This document shows, one piece after another, positions 1 through 9,242 of a stretch of 46,814 nucleotides of DNA. The notes below the pieces were generated by a model. That model saw only the letters and a program-made list of their open reading frames with translations. It did no database searches and was not told the DNA's origin. The position numbers and the translations under genes were made by a program. Origin of the DNA: DAOQTX01 sp035340715 (GTDB lineage Bacteria; Bacteroidota; Bacteroidia; AKYH767-A; OLB10); the NCBI GenBank assembly GCA_035340715.1, contig DAOQTX010000016.1:1-46814 (forward strand), written 5' to 3'. Positions within the stretch are counted from its first letter, which is position 1. Each line of letters opens with the position of its first letter.

Positions 1-865
1 TTGCTTGAATAAAATCATTGATTTCGCCTACTTCATCCATGGTAGGTTCATCCGTACCGGCTGATATACTGAGCAAGATATATCGAGCACCTTTAATGTC
101 GTTATCATTCAACAATGGTGAATCCAATGCCGTTTGCACTGCTTTCATTGCTCTATCTTCTCCTTCGCCTGTTCCACTTCCTAAGATAGCTACACCACTC
201 TTGCGCATTACCGTTTCAACATCGGCAAAGTCAACATTTATATAAAACGATTCATTAATAATTCCGGCAATAGCTTTTGCCGCCACCAATAATATATTAT
301 CTGCTTTTGAGAACGCTTCAAACACCTTTAGGTTACCATATATGTCTCTCACTTTGTCGTTAGAGATCACTAGCAATGCATCGACATGCTTTTTCATTTC
401 TTCTATTCCGTATGATGCTTGCTCTTTTCTTTTACGGCCTTCAAATCCAAAAGGCACCGTTACAATACCAACGGTAAGTATACCCATTTTGCTGGCAGCT
501 TCTGCTATTACAGGTGCTGCTCCGGTTCCGGTACCTCCACCCATGCCAGCGGTTACAAATACCATTTTAGTATTGGTCGTTAGTATCTCTTGTAGTTCAT
601 CAATATTTTCCAAAGCAGCTTCACGACCTTTTTCAGGTTGAGAACCCGCTCCTCGTCCTTCGGTAAGATTTGGACCAAGTTGAATTTTTATAGGGACCGG
701 ACTTGCTTCTAAAGCTTGGTGGTCGGTATTACATACAATAAAATCAACCCCTTTTATCCCCATACGGTACATATGGTTAACGGCATTGCTACCCCCTCCA
801 CCAACACCAATTACTTTTATTATACTAGGTTGTTCCTTTGGTAAATCAAATTTTAATCTGTCCAT
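1..865 (-). CDS. ftsZ: Cell division GTPase FtsZ (3' end outside window)
   Basis: Tubulin-like GTPase that polymerises into the cytokinetic Z ring under the membrane. About 288 N-terminal residues are present; the C-terminal part lies beyond the left edge. Visible motifs are the N-terminal nucleotide-binding loop VGGGGSNAVN (about 21-30), the tubulin signature GMGGGTGTGAAP (about 108-118), the switch/T7 region NVDFADVETVM, and AGTDEPTMDEV near the edge. I start it at the ATG at 865 because the protein then begins MDRLKFDLPKE just ahead of the first conserved glycine loop. It is the last gene seen in the dcw cluster, 19 nt after ftsA. Identity is secure; only completeness is unknown. Confidence 0.97.
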   Translation of the reverse strand, partial: MDRLKFDLPKEQPSIIKVIGVGGGGSNAVNHMYRMGIKGVDFIVCNTDHQALEASPVPIKIQLGPNLTEGRGAGSQPEKGREAALENIDELQEILTTNTKMVFVTAGMGGGTGTGAAPVIAEAASKMGILTVGIVTVPFGFEGRKRKEQASYGIEEMKKHVDALLVISNDKVRDIYGNLKVFEAFSKADNILLVAAKAIAGIINESFYINVDFADVETVMRKSGVAILGSGTGEGEDRAMKAVQTALDSPLLNDNDIKGARYILLSISAGTDEPTMDEVGEINDFIQA

Positions 866-884
866 TTTTTTCTCGTTGTATAGT

Positions 885-2174
885 TTATATAGAGTTATCG
901 TTTCCTGTATCGGTTAAAAATTCTTTAGTGTCTGCAAAAAAGTTTTTAAACCAGGGACCTTTTTTGACTGGTACTTTTTCTTTTTGGCGCTTTTCACTCA
1001 CCTGACTCATCTCTTTCCTTCTTTCTTCATTAAATCCTTGCAAAACCAATCCTACAGAGGTAGAATACATAGGGCTTTGAATTTCTTCATTCGCTTTTGC
1101 CAAATGTTCATTAGGTTCTCCCAATCGAGTATCCATTCCGGTAATGAATTCAATAAGCTGTACTATATGTTTCAATTGCGAACCTCCACCGGTTACTACT
1201 ATTCCTCCGATGAGCTTTCTCTCCCAACCAGAATTTTTTATCTCATAATATACTTGCTCAATTATTTCTTCCATTCGGGCTTGAATGATATTGGCAAGAT
1301 TCTTTACGCTAATTTCTTTAGGTTCTCTTCCTCTTAATCCGGGGATGGATACAATTTCATTTTCCTTCGCTTGCGAAGCTAAGGCAATTCCGAACTTTAT
1401 CTTTAGCAACTCCGCTTGTGATCGAATAATGCTACATCCTTCGCGAATGTCTTCTGTAATCACATTTCCACCAAATGGAATGACAGCGGTATGGCGTATC
1501 AAACCTTCATGAAAAATGGCAATATCCGTTGTTCCGCCACCTATATCCACAAGAACGACTCCTGCTTCCTTTTCTTCATTCGTTAAAACGGCTTCGGCAC
1601 TTGCTATAGGTTCCAAGATCAATCCAACAGGATTTAAGTTAGCCCGACTCACACACTTTTGAATGTTGCGAGCGGCAGTAACCAAACCCGTAACAATGTG
1701 ACAGTTTACTTCTAGTCGCGAGCCCAACATTCCGATCGGCTCTTTGATTCCTTGTTCGTTATCAATGATAAACTCTTGTGGTATGATATGGATGATCTCT
1801 TCACCGGGAGGCATAGCCAATTTGGTCATATCCTCTAAAATCAAATCAATATCTCTTTGAGAAATTTCCTGATCCAAATTCGGACGGGTGCGCATGCCTC
1901 TATGTTGCATGCTCTTAATGTGCTGTCCGGCAATACCAACATATACATCCTGAATATTTACACCTGATTTATTACTCGCTTCACTTATGGCTTCAATGAT
2001 CGATTGAACTGTCTTATCAATATTGGCAACCACACCTCGCATCACTCCAAATGATTCTGCCTTTCCCATGCCCAGCACTTCTACTTTGCCATACGCATTT
2101 TTCTTACCTACAATGGCACAAATTTTTGTGGTACCGATATCCAGTCCAACTATTATTTTTTCATTTAGCTCCAT
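885..2174 (-). CDS. ftsA: Cell division protein FtsA (actin-like)
   Basis: Actin/Hsp70-fold ATPase that tethers FtsZ filaments to the inner membrane. At 429 residues it has normal length. The phosphate-1 motif LDIGTTK is at about 11-17, and the phosphate-2 motif VDIGGGTTDIAIF at about 209-221. The adenosine motif VTGGGSQL lies in the C-terminal half. The 1C subdomain typical of FtsA fits the region after residue 85. A C-terminal amphipathic segment, GPWFKNFFADTKEFL, is the expected membrane-targeting sequence. It sits between ftsQ (17 nt gap) and ftsZ (19 nt gap), the usual order, and is probably co-transcribed with them. Confidence 0.97.
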   Translation of the reverse strand: MELNEKIIVGLDIGTTKICAIVGKKNAYGKVEVLGMGKAESFGVMRGVVANIDKTVQSIIEAISEASNKSGVNIQDVYVGIAGQHIKSMQHRGMRTRPNLDQEISQRDIDLILEDMTKLAMPPGEEIIHIIPQEFIIDNEQGIKEPIGMLGSRLEVNCHIVTGLVTAARNIQKCVSRANLNPVGLILEPIASAEAVLTNEEKEAGVVLVDIGGGTTDIAIFHEGLIRHTAVIPFGGNVITEDIREGCSIIRSQAELLKIKFGIALASQAKENEIVSIPGLRGREPKEISVKNLANIIQARMEEIIEQVYYEIKNSGWERKLIGGIVVTGGGSQLKHIVQLIEFITGMDTRLGEPNEHLAKANEEIQSPMYSTSVGLVLQGFNEERRKEMSQVSEKRQKEKVPVKKGPWFKNFFADTKEFLTDTGNDNSI

Positions 2175-2191
2175 GATATTTAAAACTTTCT

Positions 2192-3004
2192 TTAATTATT
2201 CTTAGTACACACTACTTGCCCATCATACATCAGGTTTATTTTCGAATACGCATCCCACCCCACTCTAGGCATCGCCTCTTTATAAAACAACATTAATTTC
2301 TCAAACCTTGCTTCAAGTTGATCTGTATTCCCTAAAACAATTCGTTGATTACCTATTCTTGGGATCAACTCTATTTGCTGATATACATTCACATACACCT
2401 GCTCAATTTGATTGTTCCAAAACTCGTGCGTATCAAAGAACCTTCCTAACTCATAAAGTTGATACGCCAAACTCTTACTTATCTTACCCTTAATCTCAAC
2501 TTCTGCGACCGCCTTTTTTTCTTTCAAATTATTGTAGATAAACCCGTTTGCTACAATCACCGAATAAGCTGACTTATCTGACACCGGCACAAAATCACCT
2601 TCCGTATCAATATAAAAATGCTCACCATGCTGATTGATTAATCGAATCAACGGCTTTCGCTGTGTGACCTCGGCATATAGCTTTCCATCAACGGTTGAAA
2701 ATACTTCGGCATTGGCTACATATGGGTTTAACTCAATCTTTTTTTCCAACATTGCCATGTTGATATCAGCAACGATAGAACCTAATTTTACTTGACCGCC
2801 TTCTAATATGATTTGCTCAACATCCGATTCGTCTAAAAAAGTGATCTCTGCATCATTTACTATTTTAACAACTAATGCCTTACACTTTAAGGCGTATTGT
2901 TCTTTGGCAGCAAATCCAAACAAAAACAAACTAAAAAGCACCAGAAATATCAATCCGGCTTTTTTTTGTAACCCATTGAAATATGTCCCAATCCTTTTAA
3001 TCAT
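2192..3004 (-). CDS. ftsQ: Cell division protein FtsQ/DivIB-like
   Basis: A single-span inner-membrane division protein acting with FtsB/FtsL in the periplasm. Residues about 15-33 form a hydrophobic signal anchor (AGLIFLVLFSLFLFGF) after a short basic cytoplasmic end. The rest (about 240 residues) is extracytoplasmic, with a POTRA-like start and the pattern LNPYVANAEVF followed by KPLIRLINQHGEHFYID, which recalls the FtsQ beta domain. The protein is 270 residues long. FtsQ sequences are weakly conserved, so the call rests on topology plus position between murC and ftsA. Its start overlaps the end of murC by 8 nt, implying coupled translation. Confidence 0.9.
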   Translation of the reverse strand: MIKRIGTYFNGLQKKAGLIFLVLFSLFLFGFAAKEQYALKCKALVVKIVNDAEITFLDESDVEQIILEGGQVKLGSIVADINMAMLEKKIELNPYVANAEVFSTVDGKLYAEVTQRKPLIRLINQHGEHFYIDTEGDFVPVSDKSAYSVIVANGFIYNNLKEKKAVAEVEIKGKISKSLAYQLYELGRFFDTHEFWNNQIEQVYVNVYQQIELIPRIGNQRIVLGNTDQLEARFEKLMLFYKEAMPRVGWDAYSKINLMYDGQVVCTKNN

Positions 3005-4394
3005 TTCTTTTAGAATATAGTTCGGCTAAAGGAGTAACGATCTGATCAATATCTCCGGCACCTAGCACAAGCACAACTCCTTCTTGAATTTGCTGTGCTT
3101 TTTGTAAAAATGCCTCTTTTGACACCAGGTATTTCATAGGCATAGGAATTTTTTCGAACAATGCACTGCTCGTAATTCCTTTGATGGGTAATTCTCTTGC
3201 CGGGTAAATTTCCAATAGGTAGAGTACATCTGACAGTGCGAGTACTTCTGAAAATTCTTCCATAAAGTCTCGGGTTCTGGAATACAAATGAGGCTGAAAG
3301 ACGGTGTAAATTCTTTTATCGGGATACAATTCTCGAACACTTGTCAAAGCGGCTCGTATTTCGGTTGGATGATGTGCATAGTCATCAATTCCGATCAGGT
3401 TTTTGGAAGAATAAAAAACTTCAAATCTTCTCTTTATTCCTTTAAAGGAAGCTAAAGCATCTTTGATTTTTTGGAAGGAAACACCTATGCAATCGCATAC
3501 AGCCGAGGCAGCTACAGCATTTTCAACATTGTGTCGACCGGGTAATCCACATCGAACATCTTCCAGTACACTTTGATCAAAATGAATATCGAATTGATAT
3601 TTTCCATCCAAAACTTGCACACGCTTTGCGCGGTAATCTGCATTGCCATCAAGAGAATATGATCTTCCATTTTTAATTTGTAGTTTCTCAATTACCTCAG
3701 GTTTTGTAATGATTATTCCTTCTGGTTTTAATTGTTGAGTAAACAGTTGATAGGATGAAATCATTTCGTCATGATTTCCATAAATATCCAAATGATCTGC
3801 ATCCAATGAAGTGATTACAATTATATCAGGATTTAGTGTCAGAAAAGATCGATCAAATTCATCTGCTTCAACCACTAAAATACTTTTTCCTTTTGCCTTT
3901 GGATCTGGTAATACCAAATTCCCATTGAAGTTTTTTGTGATCCCTCCAAGAAATCCAGTGGTTTGAAATCCGGCCTCCACCGCGATATGAGCAATCATAG
4001 ATGAAGTAGTTGTTTTACCATGTGTACCTGCAACGGCAATGGTGTAGTAACCTTCGGATATTTTTCCTAATACCTGAGAGCGCTTAAATAAAATAAAATT
4101 ATTTTCTCTTAAATAAATATAACTCGCATGAGTTGGTGGTATAGCAGGTGTATATATGATTAAGTCAGTTTGGGTATTAAAACCATTACGTATAAACTCA
4201 GGAAGTAACTGGACTTCATCACTATAATAAACTACTATTCCTTCTTTTTCTAATGTTTGTGTAAGACTTGTGGCTGTCTTGTCGTAGCCACTCACTTGAC
4301 ATCCTCTAGATTTAAAGAATCGAGCTAAGGCACTCATACCAATGCCTCCAATCCCAAGCAAATAAACATTCTTTATCGTATCTAGATTGAACAT
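2997..4394 (-). CDS. murC: UDP-N-acetylmuramate--L-alanine ligase MurC
   Basis: Cytoplasmic ATP-dependent Mur ligase that adds L-alanine to UDP-MurNAc, the first amino acid of the peptidoglycan stem. It is 465 residues long. The Rossmann-type N-terminal loop GIGGIGMSALA is at about 14-24, the ATP-binding P-loop AGTHGKTTT at 122-130, and the central-domain VEADEFDRSF and DADHLDIYG motifs follow. The C-terminal domain carries DDYAHHPTEI and FQPHLYSRT, both typical of MurC rather than MurD or MurE. It follows murG with a 4-nt gap and overlaps ftsQ. Confidence 0.98.
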   Translation of the reverse strand: MFNLDTIKNVYLLGIGGIGMSALARFFKSRGCQVSGYDKTATSLTQTLEKEGIVVYYSDEVQLLPEFIRNGFNTQTDLIIYTPAIPPTHASYIYLRENNFILFKRSQVLGKISEGYYTIAVAGTHGKTTTSSMIAHIAVEAGFQTTGFLGGITKNFNGNLVLPDPKAKGKSILVVEADEFDRSFLTLNPDIIVITSLDADHLDIYGNHDEMISSYQLFTQQLKPEGIIITKPEVIEKLQIKNGRSYSLDGNADYRAKRVQVLDGKYQFDIHFDQSVLEDVRCGLPGRHNVENAVAASAVCDCIGVSFQKIKDALASFKGIKRRFEVFYSSKNLIGIDDYAHHPTEIRAALTSVRELYPDKRIYTVFQPHLYSRTRDFMEEFSEVLALSDVLYLLEIYPARELPIKGITSSALFEKIPMPMKYLVSKEAFLQKAQQIQEGVVLVLGAGDIDQIVTPLAELYSKRND

Positions 4395-4398
4395 ATCA

Positions 4399-5496
4399 TT
4401 AGATGTTTTTCAATATGTAGGAAGCTATAGTTTCAGCGGAATCCGGTAAAGCCATTGATTTAATATTGTTTTCGAGTTTGCGAATGGCATTTTTATCGTC
4501 AATTAATTTCAATGCTGTGTCAATTAGGTGATCTTTTGCTTCAATATCTTTTACCATCAAAGCAGCGTCTTTTGTAATAAGTGCCTCGATATTTTTTGTT
4601 TGATGATCTTCTGCTGCACTTGGCAAAGGCACCATTATGGCTGCCTTTCCCACAATACTCAACTCAGAAACAGTGGAAGCACCGGCTCGAGAGATCACCA
4701 AATTACTTGCGGCATAAGCCAAATCCATTCTTTGTACAAAATCAAATACTTTGACTTGTTGCTCAATCTCTTTTGGTACTGCAGCAACTGCTTGAGGATG
4801 GAAATATTTTCCGGTTTGCCAAATCAACTGAACTCCTTGATCACATATTTTTTTTAAACCTGCTTGAACGGCTCTATTAATACTTAATGCTCCCTGCGAT
4901 CCACCGACTACTAATAATACAGGTTGTTGATTACTGAGTTTAAAGAATTCTAATGCCTCTTCTCTTTTATCAATTAGATCTCGAATATCTTTTCGAACCG
5001 GATTACCGGTCTTTATTATTTTTTGTGAAGGAAAGAAACGATCCATTCCATCATAAGCTACAAAAATTTTTTCCGCTTTATTGGCAAGCCATTTATTGGT
5101 AATACCAGGATATGAATTCTGCTCTTGTATATAATACTTTATGTTTTTTCTTCCTGCCATAAATAGCAATGGACCCGAAGCATAGCCCCCAACTCCAATA
5201 GCTGCGTCTGGTTTAAATTGCTGTATTACTTGCTTTGCCTTTTTGAGACTCTTTAAAAGTTTAAATGGGAACGAAAAATTTTTTAGTGTAAGGCTTCTTT
5301 GAATTCCGGCTATGGGTAATCCAACAATTGAATAACCTGCAGCTGGTACTTTTTCCATTTCCATTTTGCCTTCAGCACCTACAAATAATAATTCAACGTT
5401 GTTTTTTTGCTCTTTCAAAGCATTGGCAATAGCCAATGCCGGAAAAATATGTCCTCCGGTTCCCCCTCCGCTGATGATAATTCGAAGCGGTTTCAT
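4399..5496 (-). CDS. murG: Lipid II synthase MurG (GlcNAc transferase)
   Basis: Peripheral inner-membrane glycosyltransferase (GT28) that adds GlcNAc to lipid I to make lipid II. It is 365 residues long. The N-terminal loop SGGGTGGHIFPALAIA (about 9-24) and GVGGYASGPLLF (near 100) are the MurG G-loops. The second domain has GGSQGALSINRAV and the donor-binding SRAGASTVSEL motif, then PLPSAAEDHQTKNIEAL. It lies between ftsW (3-nt gap) and murC, the standard dcw order. Confidence 0.98.
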   Translation of the reverse strand: MKPLRIIISGGGTGGHIFPALAIANALKEQKNNVELLFVGAEGKMEMEKVPAAGYSIVGLPIAGIQRSLTLKNFSFPFKLLKSLKKAKQVIQQFKPDAAIGVGGYASGPLLFMAGRKNIKYYIQEQNSYPGITNKWLANKAEKIFVAYDGMDRFFPSQKIIKTGNPVRKDIRDLIDKREEALEFFKLSNQQPVLLVVGGSQGALSINRAVQAGLKKICDQGVQLIWQTGKYFHPQAVAAVPKEIEQQVKVFDFVQRMDLAYAASNLVISRAGASTVSELSIVGKAAIMVPLPSAAEDHQTKNIEALITKDAALMVKDIEAKDHLIDTALKLIDDKNAIRKLENNIKSMALPDSAETIASYILKNI

Positions 5497-5499
5497 AAA

Positions 5500-6663
5500 C
5501 TACGATACGGTTTGTAGATTTCCTTTCACGTTCGCTTGCTCTTCTTTTTCGAGATCGCGACTAACGCTAATAATAATTCCCACTGCACAACAAGTAAACC
5601 AAAGCGATGTTCCTCCCATGCTAATAAACGGCAAAGGCTGCCCTGTAACCGGAAATAGATTCACAGCTACAGCCATATTAATCAATGCCTGAAAAACCAG
5701 ACTAAAAGCACAGCCAAATGCAAAGAGTGATGCAAAGGCTTTGTCGGAACGTTTGACAATAAGCAAGGTTCGATACAGGAGAGTGAGGTAAAGAAGTAAC
5801 AACATAAATGCTCCAACCAATCCAAACTCTTCAATGATGATGGCAAAAATAAAATCGGAATACGGATGAGGTAAAAAATTTCTTTGTACACTATTGCCCG
5901 GTCCTTTACCTGTAATTCCAGCAGTTGCAATTGCAATTTTTGCGCGTTCGCTTTGATAATTGGCATCGGGATCTTTACTGCTAAAGGACTCTATTCGTTT
6001 TTCCCAGGTAGAAATACGACCATCGTATCCGGTAAGCTTCGCAACCAATATGAATAAAACAAACATAGAAAGTGCAATGCCTAAAGTGGCAAATACATAT
6101 TTTAAATTGATGCGACCGATAAACATCAAGACCAAACAGGTACAGAACAAAATAGAGGCAGTAGAAAAATTAGCCGGTAATATCAATGCGCAAACTAATA
6201 GAACAGGTGCCATTAGAGGGACAAAAGCACTCTTAAAATCTTTAATGTTGTTTTGATTTCGAGAAAGTGTTCGAGCTACATAAAGTAACAATGCCAATTT
6301 AGCCAGATCAGAAGTTTGAAACGAGATCCCAAGTACCGGTACTTTTAACCATCGACTTGCTTCGTTCAAACTAGTTCCCATTAATAGCGTTAAAAACAGT
6401 AGGGGAATAGTGATCATTAAAGCGACCTTGGCAATACGCAAAAAGTACGTGTAGTTGATTAGATGAACACCATACATAATACCAAATCCAAAGATTAATA
6501 TCATCATGTGTTTCATAAGGTAATACTCTGTATTTCCTCCTTGATACTTGTAGGCCAAAGTACCGGTAGAACTATACACGGCCATACATGAAGCACACGC
6601 CAATATGAATACTATGATCCATAAAGTATGATCGCCTTTAAAATATCGTTGCAACCAACTCAT
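5500..6663 (-). CDS. ftsW: Peptidoglycan glycosyltransferase FtsW
   Basis: SEDS-family polytopic membrane protein that polymerises lipid II glycan at the septum together with FtsI. It is 387 residues long, with about ten hydrophobic segments. The family signatures are visible: YSSTGTLAYKY after the first segment, the large extracytoplasmic loop with QRNFLPHPYSDFIFAIIIEEFG, and PFISMGGTSLWFTC near the end. The FtsW rather than RodA assignment rests on its place between murD and murG in the dcw cluster, since motifs alone separate the two poorly. It starts 6 nt after the murD stop. Confidence 0.95.
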   Translation of the reverse strand: MSWLQRYFKGDHTLWIIVFILACASCMAVYSSTGTLAYKYQGGNTEYYLMKHMMILIFGFGIMYGVHLINYTYFLRIAKVALMITIPLLFLTLLMGTSLNEASRWLKVPVLGISFQTSDLAKLALLLYVARTLSRNQNNIKDFKSAFVPLMAPVLLVCALILPANFSTASILFCTCLVLMFIGRINLKYVFATLGIALSMFVLFILVAKLTGYDGRISTWEKRIESFSSKDPDANYQSERAKIAIATAGITGKGPGNSVQRNFLPHPYSDFIFAIIIEEFGLVGAFMLLLLYLTLLYRTLLIVKRSDKAFASLFAFGCAFSLVFQALINMAVAVNLFPVTGQPLPFISMGGTSLWFTCCAVGIIISVSRDLEKEEQANVKGNLQTVS

Positions 6664-6669
6664 TCTTGC

Positions 6670-8019
6670 TTATAAAGATTTAACAGCCGCTTTGAATTGC
6701 CAACCTCTGTCTTCGTAGTTTTTGAATAAATCAAAGCTTGCACAAGCAGGTGAAAGAAGTACAACATCTCCTTTGGTTCCTTTTTTATAAGACATTCTTA
6801 CCGCTTCTTCGGCACTACGAGCCTCACTGATATCATCGATAACATTGCGGAATGCTTTTAAAATTTTACTGTTGTCCTTGCCTAAACAAACAATAGCTTT
6901 TACTTTTTCTTTGACCAAGTCTTTAATCATAGAATAATCGTTGCCTTTGTCTTGTCCGCCAACAATCCAGATCACCGGCTTTGTCATGCTTTCTAAAGCA
7001 TACCAGGTAGAATTAATGTTGGTCGCTTTTGAATCGTTAATAAAATCGATTCCAAAAATGGTGTTTACGAATTCCAAACGATGCTCAGCATTCTGAAAAT
7101 CGGATAAACTTTCGCGTACATCATCGTTACGAATGTCAAGAATTTTCGCTGCTACTGAAGCAGCCATCGAATTGTAGATGTTGTGTTTGCCTTGTAAGGC
7201 TAGATCATAGATAAACATAGTGAAAAGGTTTTTATTGTGGTTAATGTTCAGTTTGTTGTCTTCTAAATAGGCAGCCATACCTTCAATCATCTTTATAGAA
7301 AAAGGATAGGTAGTGGCCGCAGGATTTCTCTTTAATACTTCTTGTTGCAGAATGGGATCATCGGCACAGTAAATAAATGCGTCATTGATGGTTTGATTCT
7401 GAAGAATTCGAAATTTCGAGTCAATGTATTTTTGCAAAGAGTACTCGTATCGATCCAAATGATCGGGTGTGATGTTAAGAAGAACTGCTATATCGGATTT
7501 GAATGAATACATATCATCCAATTGAAAGCTACTCAGTTCTAATACATAATAATCACAATCGTTTAGAGCAATTTGCATAGCCAAGCTATGACCTACATTA
7601 CCAGCAAGACCAACATTCAAACCTGCTTTTTTAAGTATATGATGTGTTAATAATGTGGTGGTGGTTTTACCATTCGTACCTGTAATGCTTATGTATTTAG
7701 CATTGCTGTATGGACCGGCAAATTCTATTTCAGAAAGAATTGGAATTTCAAGATTTCGGATGTGCCGAATTACTTCAGCAGATTCAGGTATTCCGGGACT
7801 TTTGATCACTACATCGGCTTTATTAATAATGTCATAAGTATGTTTTCCTTCTTCAAAATCTATTTGATGATCGGAGAGTACCTGTTTATACTTATCGGCA
7901 ATACGCGACAAATCACTTACCCAAACTTTGTTTGATTTTTTATGAGCTAGTACGGCTGCGCCACAGCCACTTTCGCCAGCTCCCAAAACCACAATATTTT
8001 TATTGGTGTATTGGGTCAT
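6670..8019 (-). CDS. murD: UDP-N-acetylmuramoylalanine--D-glutamate ligase MurD
   Basis: Cytoplasmic Mur ligase adding D-glutamate to UDP-MurNAc-L-Ala. It is 449 residues long. The N-terminal glycine loop VLGAGESGCGAA is at about 11-22, the P-loop ITGTNGKTTTT at about 112-121, and the central-domain LELSSFQLDD and NITPDHLDRY motifs follow. The C-terminal domain has NDSKATNINSTWYALES and LLSPACASFDLFKNYEDRG, both diagnostic of MurD. The start overlaps the mraY stop by 4 nt (ATGA), so translation is probably coupled. Confidence 0.98.
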   Translation of the reverse strand: MTQYTNKNIVVLGAGESGCGAAVLAHKKSNKVWVSDLSRIADKYKQVLSDHQIDFEEGKHTYDIINKADVVIKSPGIPESAEVIRHIRNLEIPILSEIEFAGPYSNAKYISITGTNGKTTTTLLTHHILKKAGLNVGLAGNVGHSLAMQIALNDCDYYVLELSSFQLDDMYSFKSDIAVLLNITPDHLDRYEYSLQKYIDSKFRILQNQTINDAFIYCADDPILQQEVLKRNPAATTYPFSIKMIEGMAAYLEDNKLNINHNKNLFTMFIYDLALQGKHNIYNSMAASVAAKILDIRNDDVRESLSDFQNAEHRLEFVNTIFGIDFINDSKATNINSTWYALESMTKPVIWIVGGQDKGNDYSMIKDLVKEKVKAIVCLGKDNSKILKAFRNVIDDISEARSAEEAVRMSYKKGTKGDVVLLSPACASFDLFKNYEDRGWQFKAAVKSL

Positions 8020-9242
8020 CGCAGCTTTAGAGTTATTATGCTAAGCACCGCCAGAAAAATTCCAACAATCCAAAAACGTGTTACAATTTTTGATTCGTTA
8101 TACCCCAACTTTTGGAAATGATGATGAAGAGGCGACATTTTGAAGATTCGTCTTCCTTCACCAAATCTTTTCTTCGTGTACTTGAAGTATGAAACCTGCA
8201 TCATTACCGATAAATTCTCCACTAGGAAAACTCCACAAATGATGGGTATTAAAAGTTCTTTACGAATAGAAATAGCAAATACGGCAATGATACCTCCTAA
8301 AGCCAGACTACCGGTATCGCCCATAAACACTTGTGCTGGATAAGCATTGTACCATAAAAATCCAACACATGCACCAACAAATGCACTCATAAACACTAGC
8401 AATTCACCAGTGTTTGGGATGTACATAATGTTTAAATAGTCGGCAAAAATGGTATTACCCGATACATAAGCAAAGATGCCCAATGTTGCTCCGATGATTG
8501 CTGAAGTGCCGGTTGCTAAGCCATCAATTCCATCGGTAATATTTGCGCCATTTGAAACCGCTGTTACAATTAAAATTACTGCCAAAATAAAAACGATGGG
8601 CAACCATATTTCTTGATCACCTGGTAAAGCTGAAATCAAATACTCATAGTTGAACTCATTGTTCTTTAGAAAAGGAATGGTTGTTTTAGTGGATTTGATA
8701 TCGATGCTTGCTGAAGTATTGGCGATTGAATTTTCAATCACCGGAGTTGCCAAGATTACATCTTCACGTACAATGACTGAATCACTGAAATATAAAATTC
8801 CCCCAACGATCAGTCCTAAGCCAATTTGACCAGCTATTTTAAATTTCCCGGCAAGCCCCTTTTTGTTTTTTCTAAAAACTTTAATGTAGTCGTCCAAAAA
8901 TCCTATGGCTCCTAACCAAACCGTGCTGATGAGCATAATGATGATGTAAACATTTGCTATGCGAGCAAAAAGAAGCGTTGGAATAAGTATGGCAGAAAGT
9001 ATAATCAATCCACCCATTGTTGGAGTTCCTTCCTTTTCTTTTTGACCTTCAAGACCTAAATCACGAATGCTTTCACCAACTTGCTTACGATGCAACATGG
9101 CAATGATCTTTTTTCCAAATAGCAGAGAGATTACCAATGAGGTAATGATGGCCATAGCTGCTCTGAAGGAGATAAATCTAAAAACTCCCGCACCAGGAAA
9201 ATCAAACGCTTTGTCCAAATATTCAAACAGATAAAACAACAT
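8016..9242 (-). CDS. mraY: Phospho-MurNAc-pentapeptide transferase MraY
   Basis: Polytopic inner-membrane enzyme that transfers phospho-MurNAc-pentapeptide from UDP to undecaprenyl phosphate, making lipid I. It is 408 residues, longer than the roughly 360 of the E. coli enzyme. The extra length is an insert at about 155-215 between membrane segments, a form I know from Bacteroidota. Visible active-site motifs are the aspartate pair in GFLDDYIK (D117, D118), NITDGIDGLA, FMGDTGSLALGG and the histidine motif SPLHHHFQ. It shares one base with the murE stop and overlaps murD by 4 nt. Confidence 0.98.
   Translation of the reverse strand: MLFYLFEYLDKAFDFPGAGVFRFISFRAAMAIITSLVISLLFGKKIIAMLHRKQVGESIRDLGLEGQKEKEGTPTMGGLIILSAILIPTLLFARIANVYIIIMLISTVWLGAIGFLDDYIKVFRKNKKGLAGKFKIAGQIGLGLIVGGILYFSDSVIVREDVILATPVIENSIANTSASIDIKSTKTTIPFLKNNEFNYEYLISALPGDQEIWLPIVFILAVILIVTAVSNGANITDGIDGLATGTSAIIGATLGIFAYVSGNTIFADYLNIMYIPNTGELLVFMSAFVGACVGFLWYNAYPAQVFMGDTGSLALGGIIAVFAISIRKELLIPIICGVFLVENLSVMMQVSYFKYTKKRFGEGRRIFKMSPLHHHFQKLGYNESKIVTRFWIVGIFLAVLSIITLKLR

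Noticed and set aside
18..641. Plus-strand open frames opposite ftsZ
   Set aside because: They are antisense shadows of a clearly coding minus-strand FtsZ sequence.
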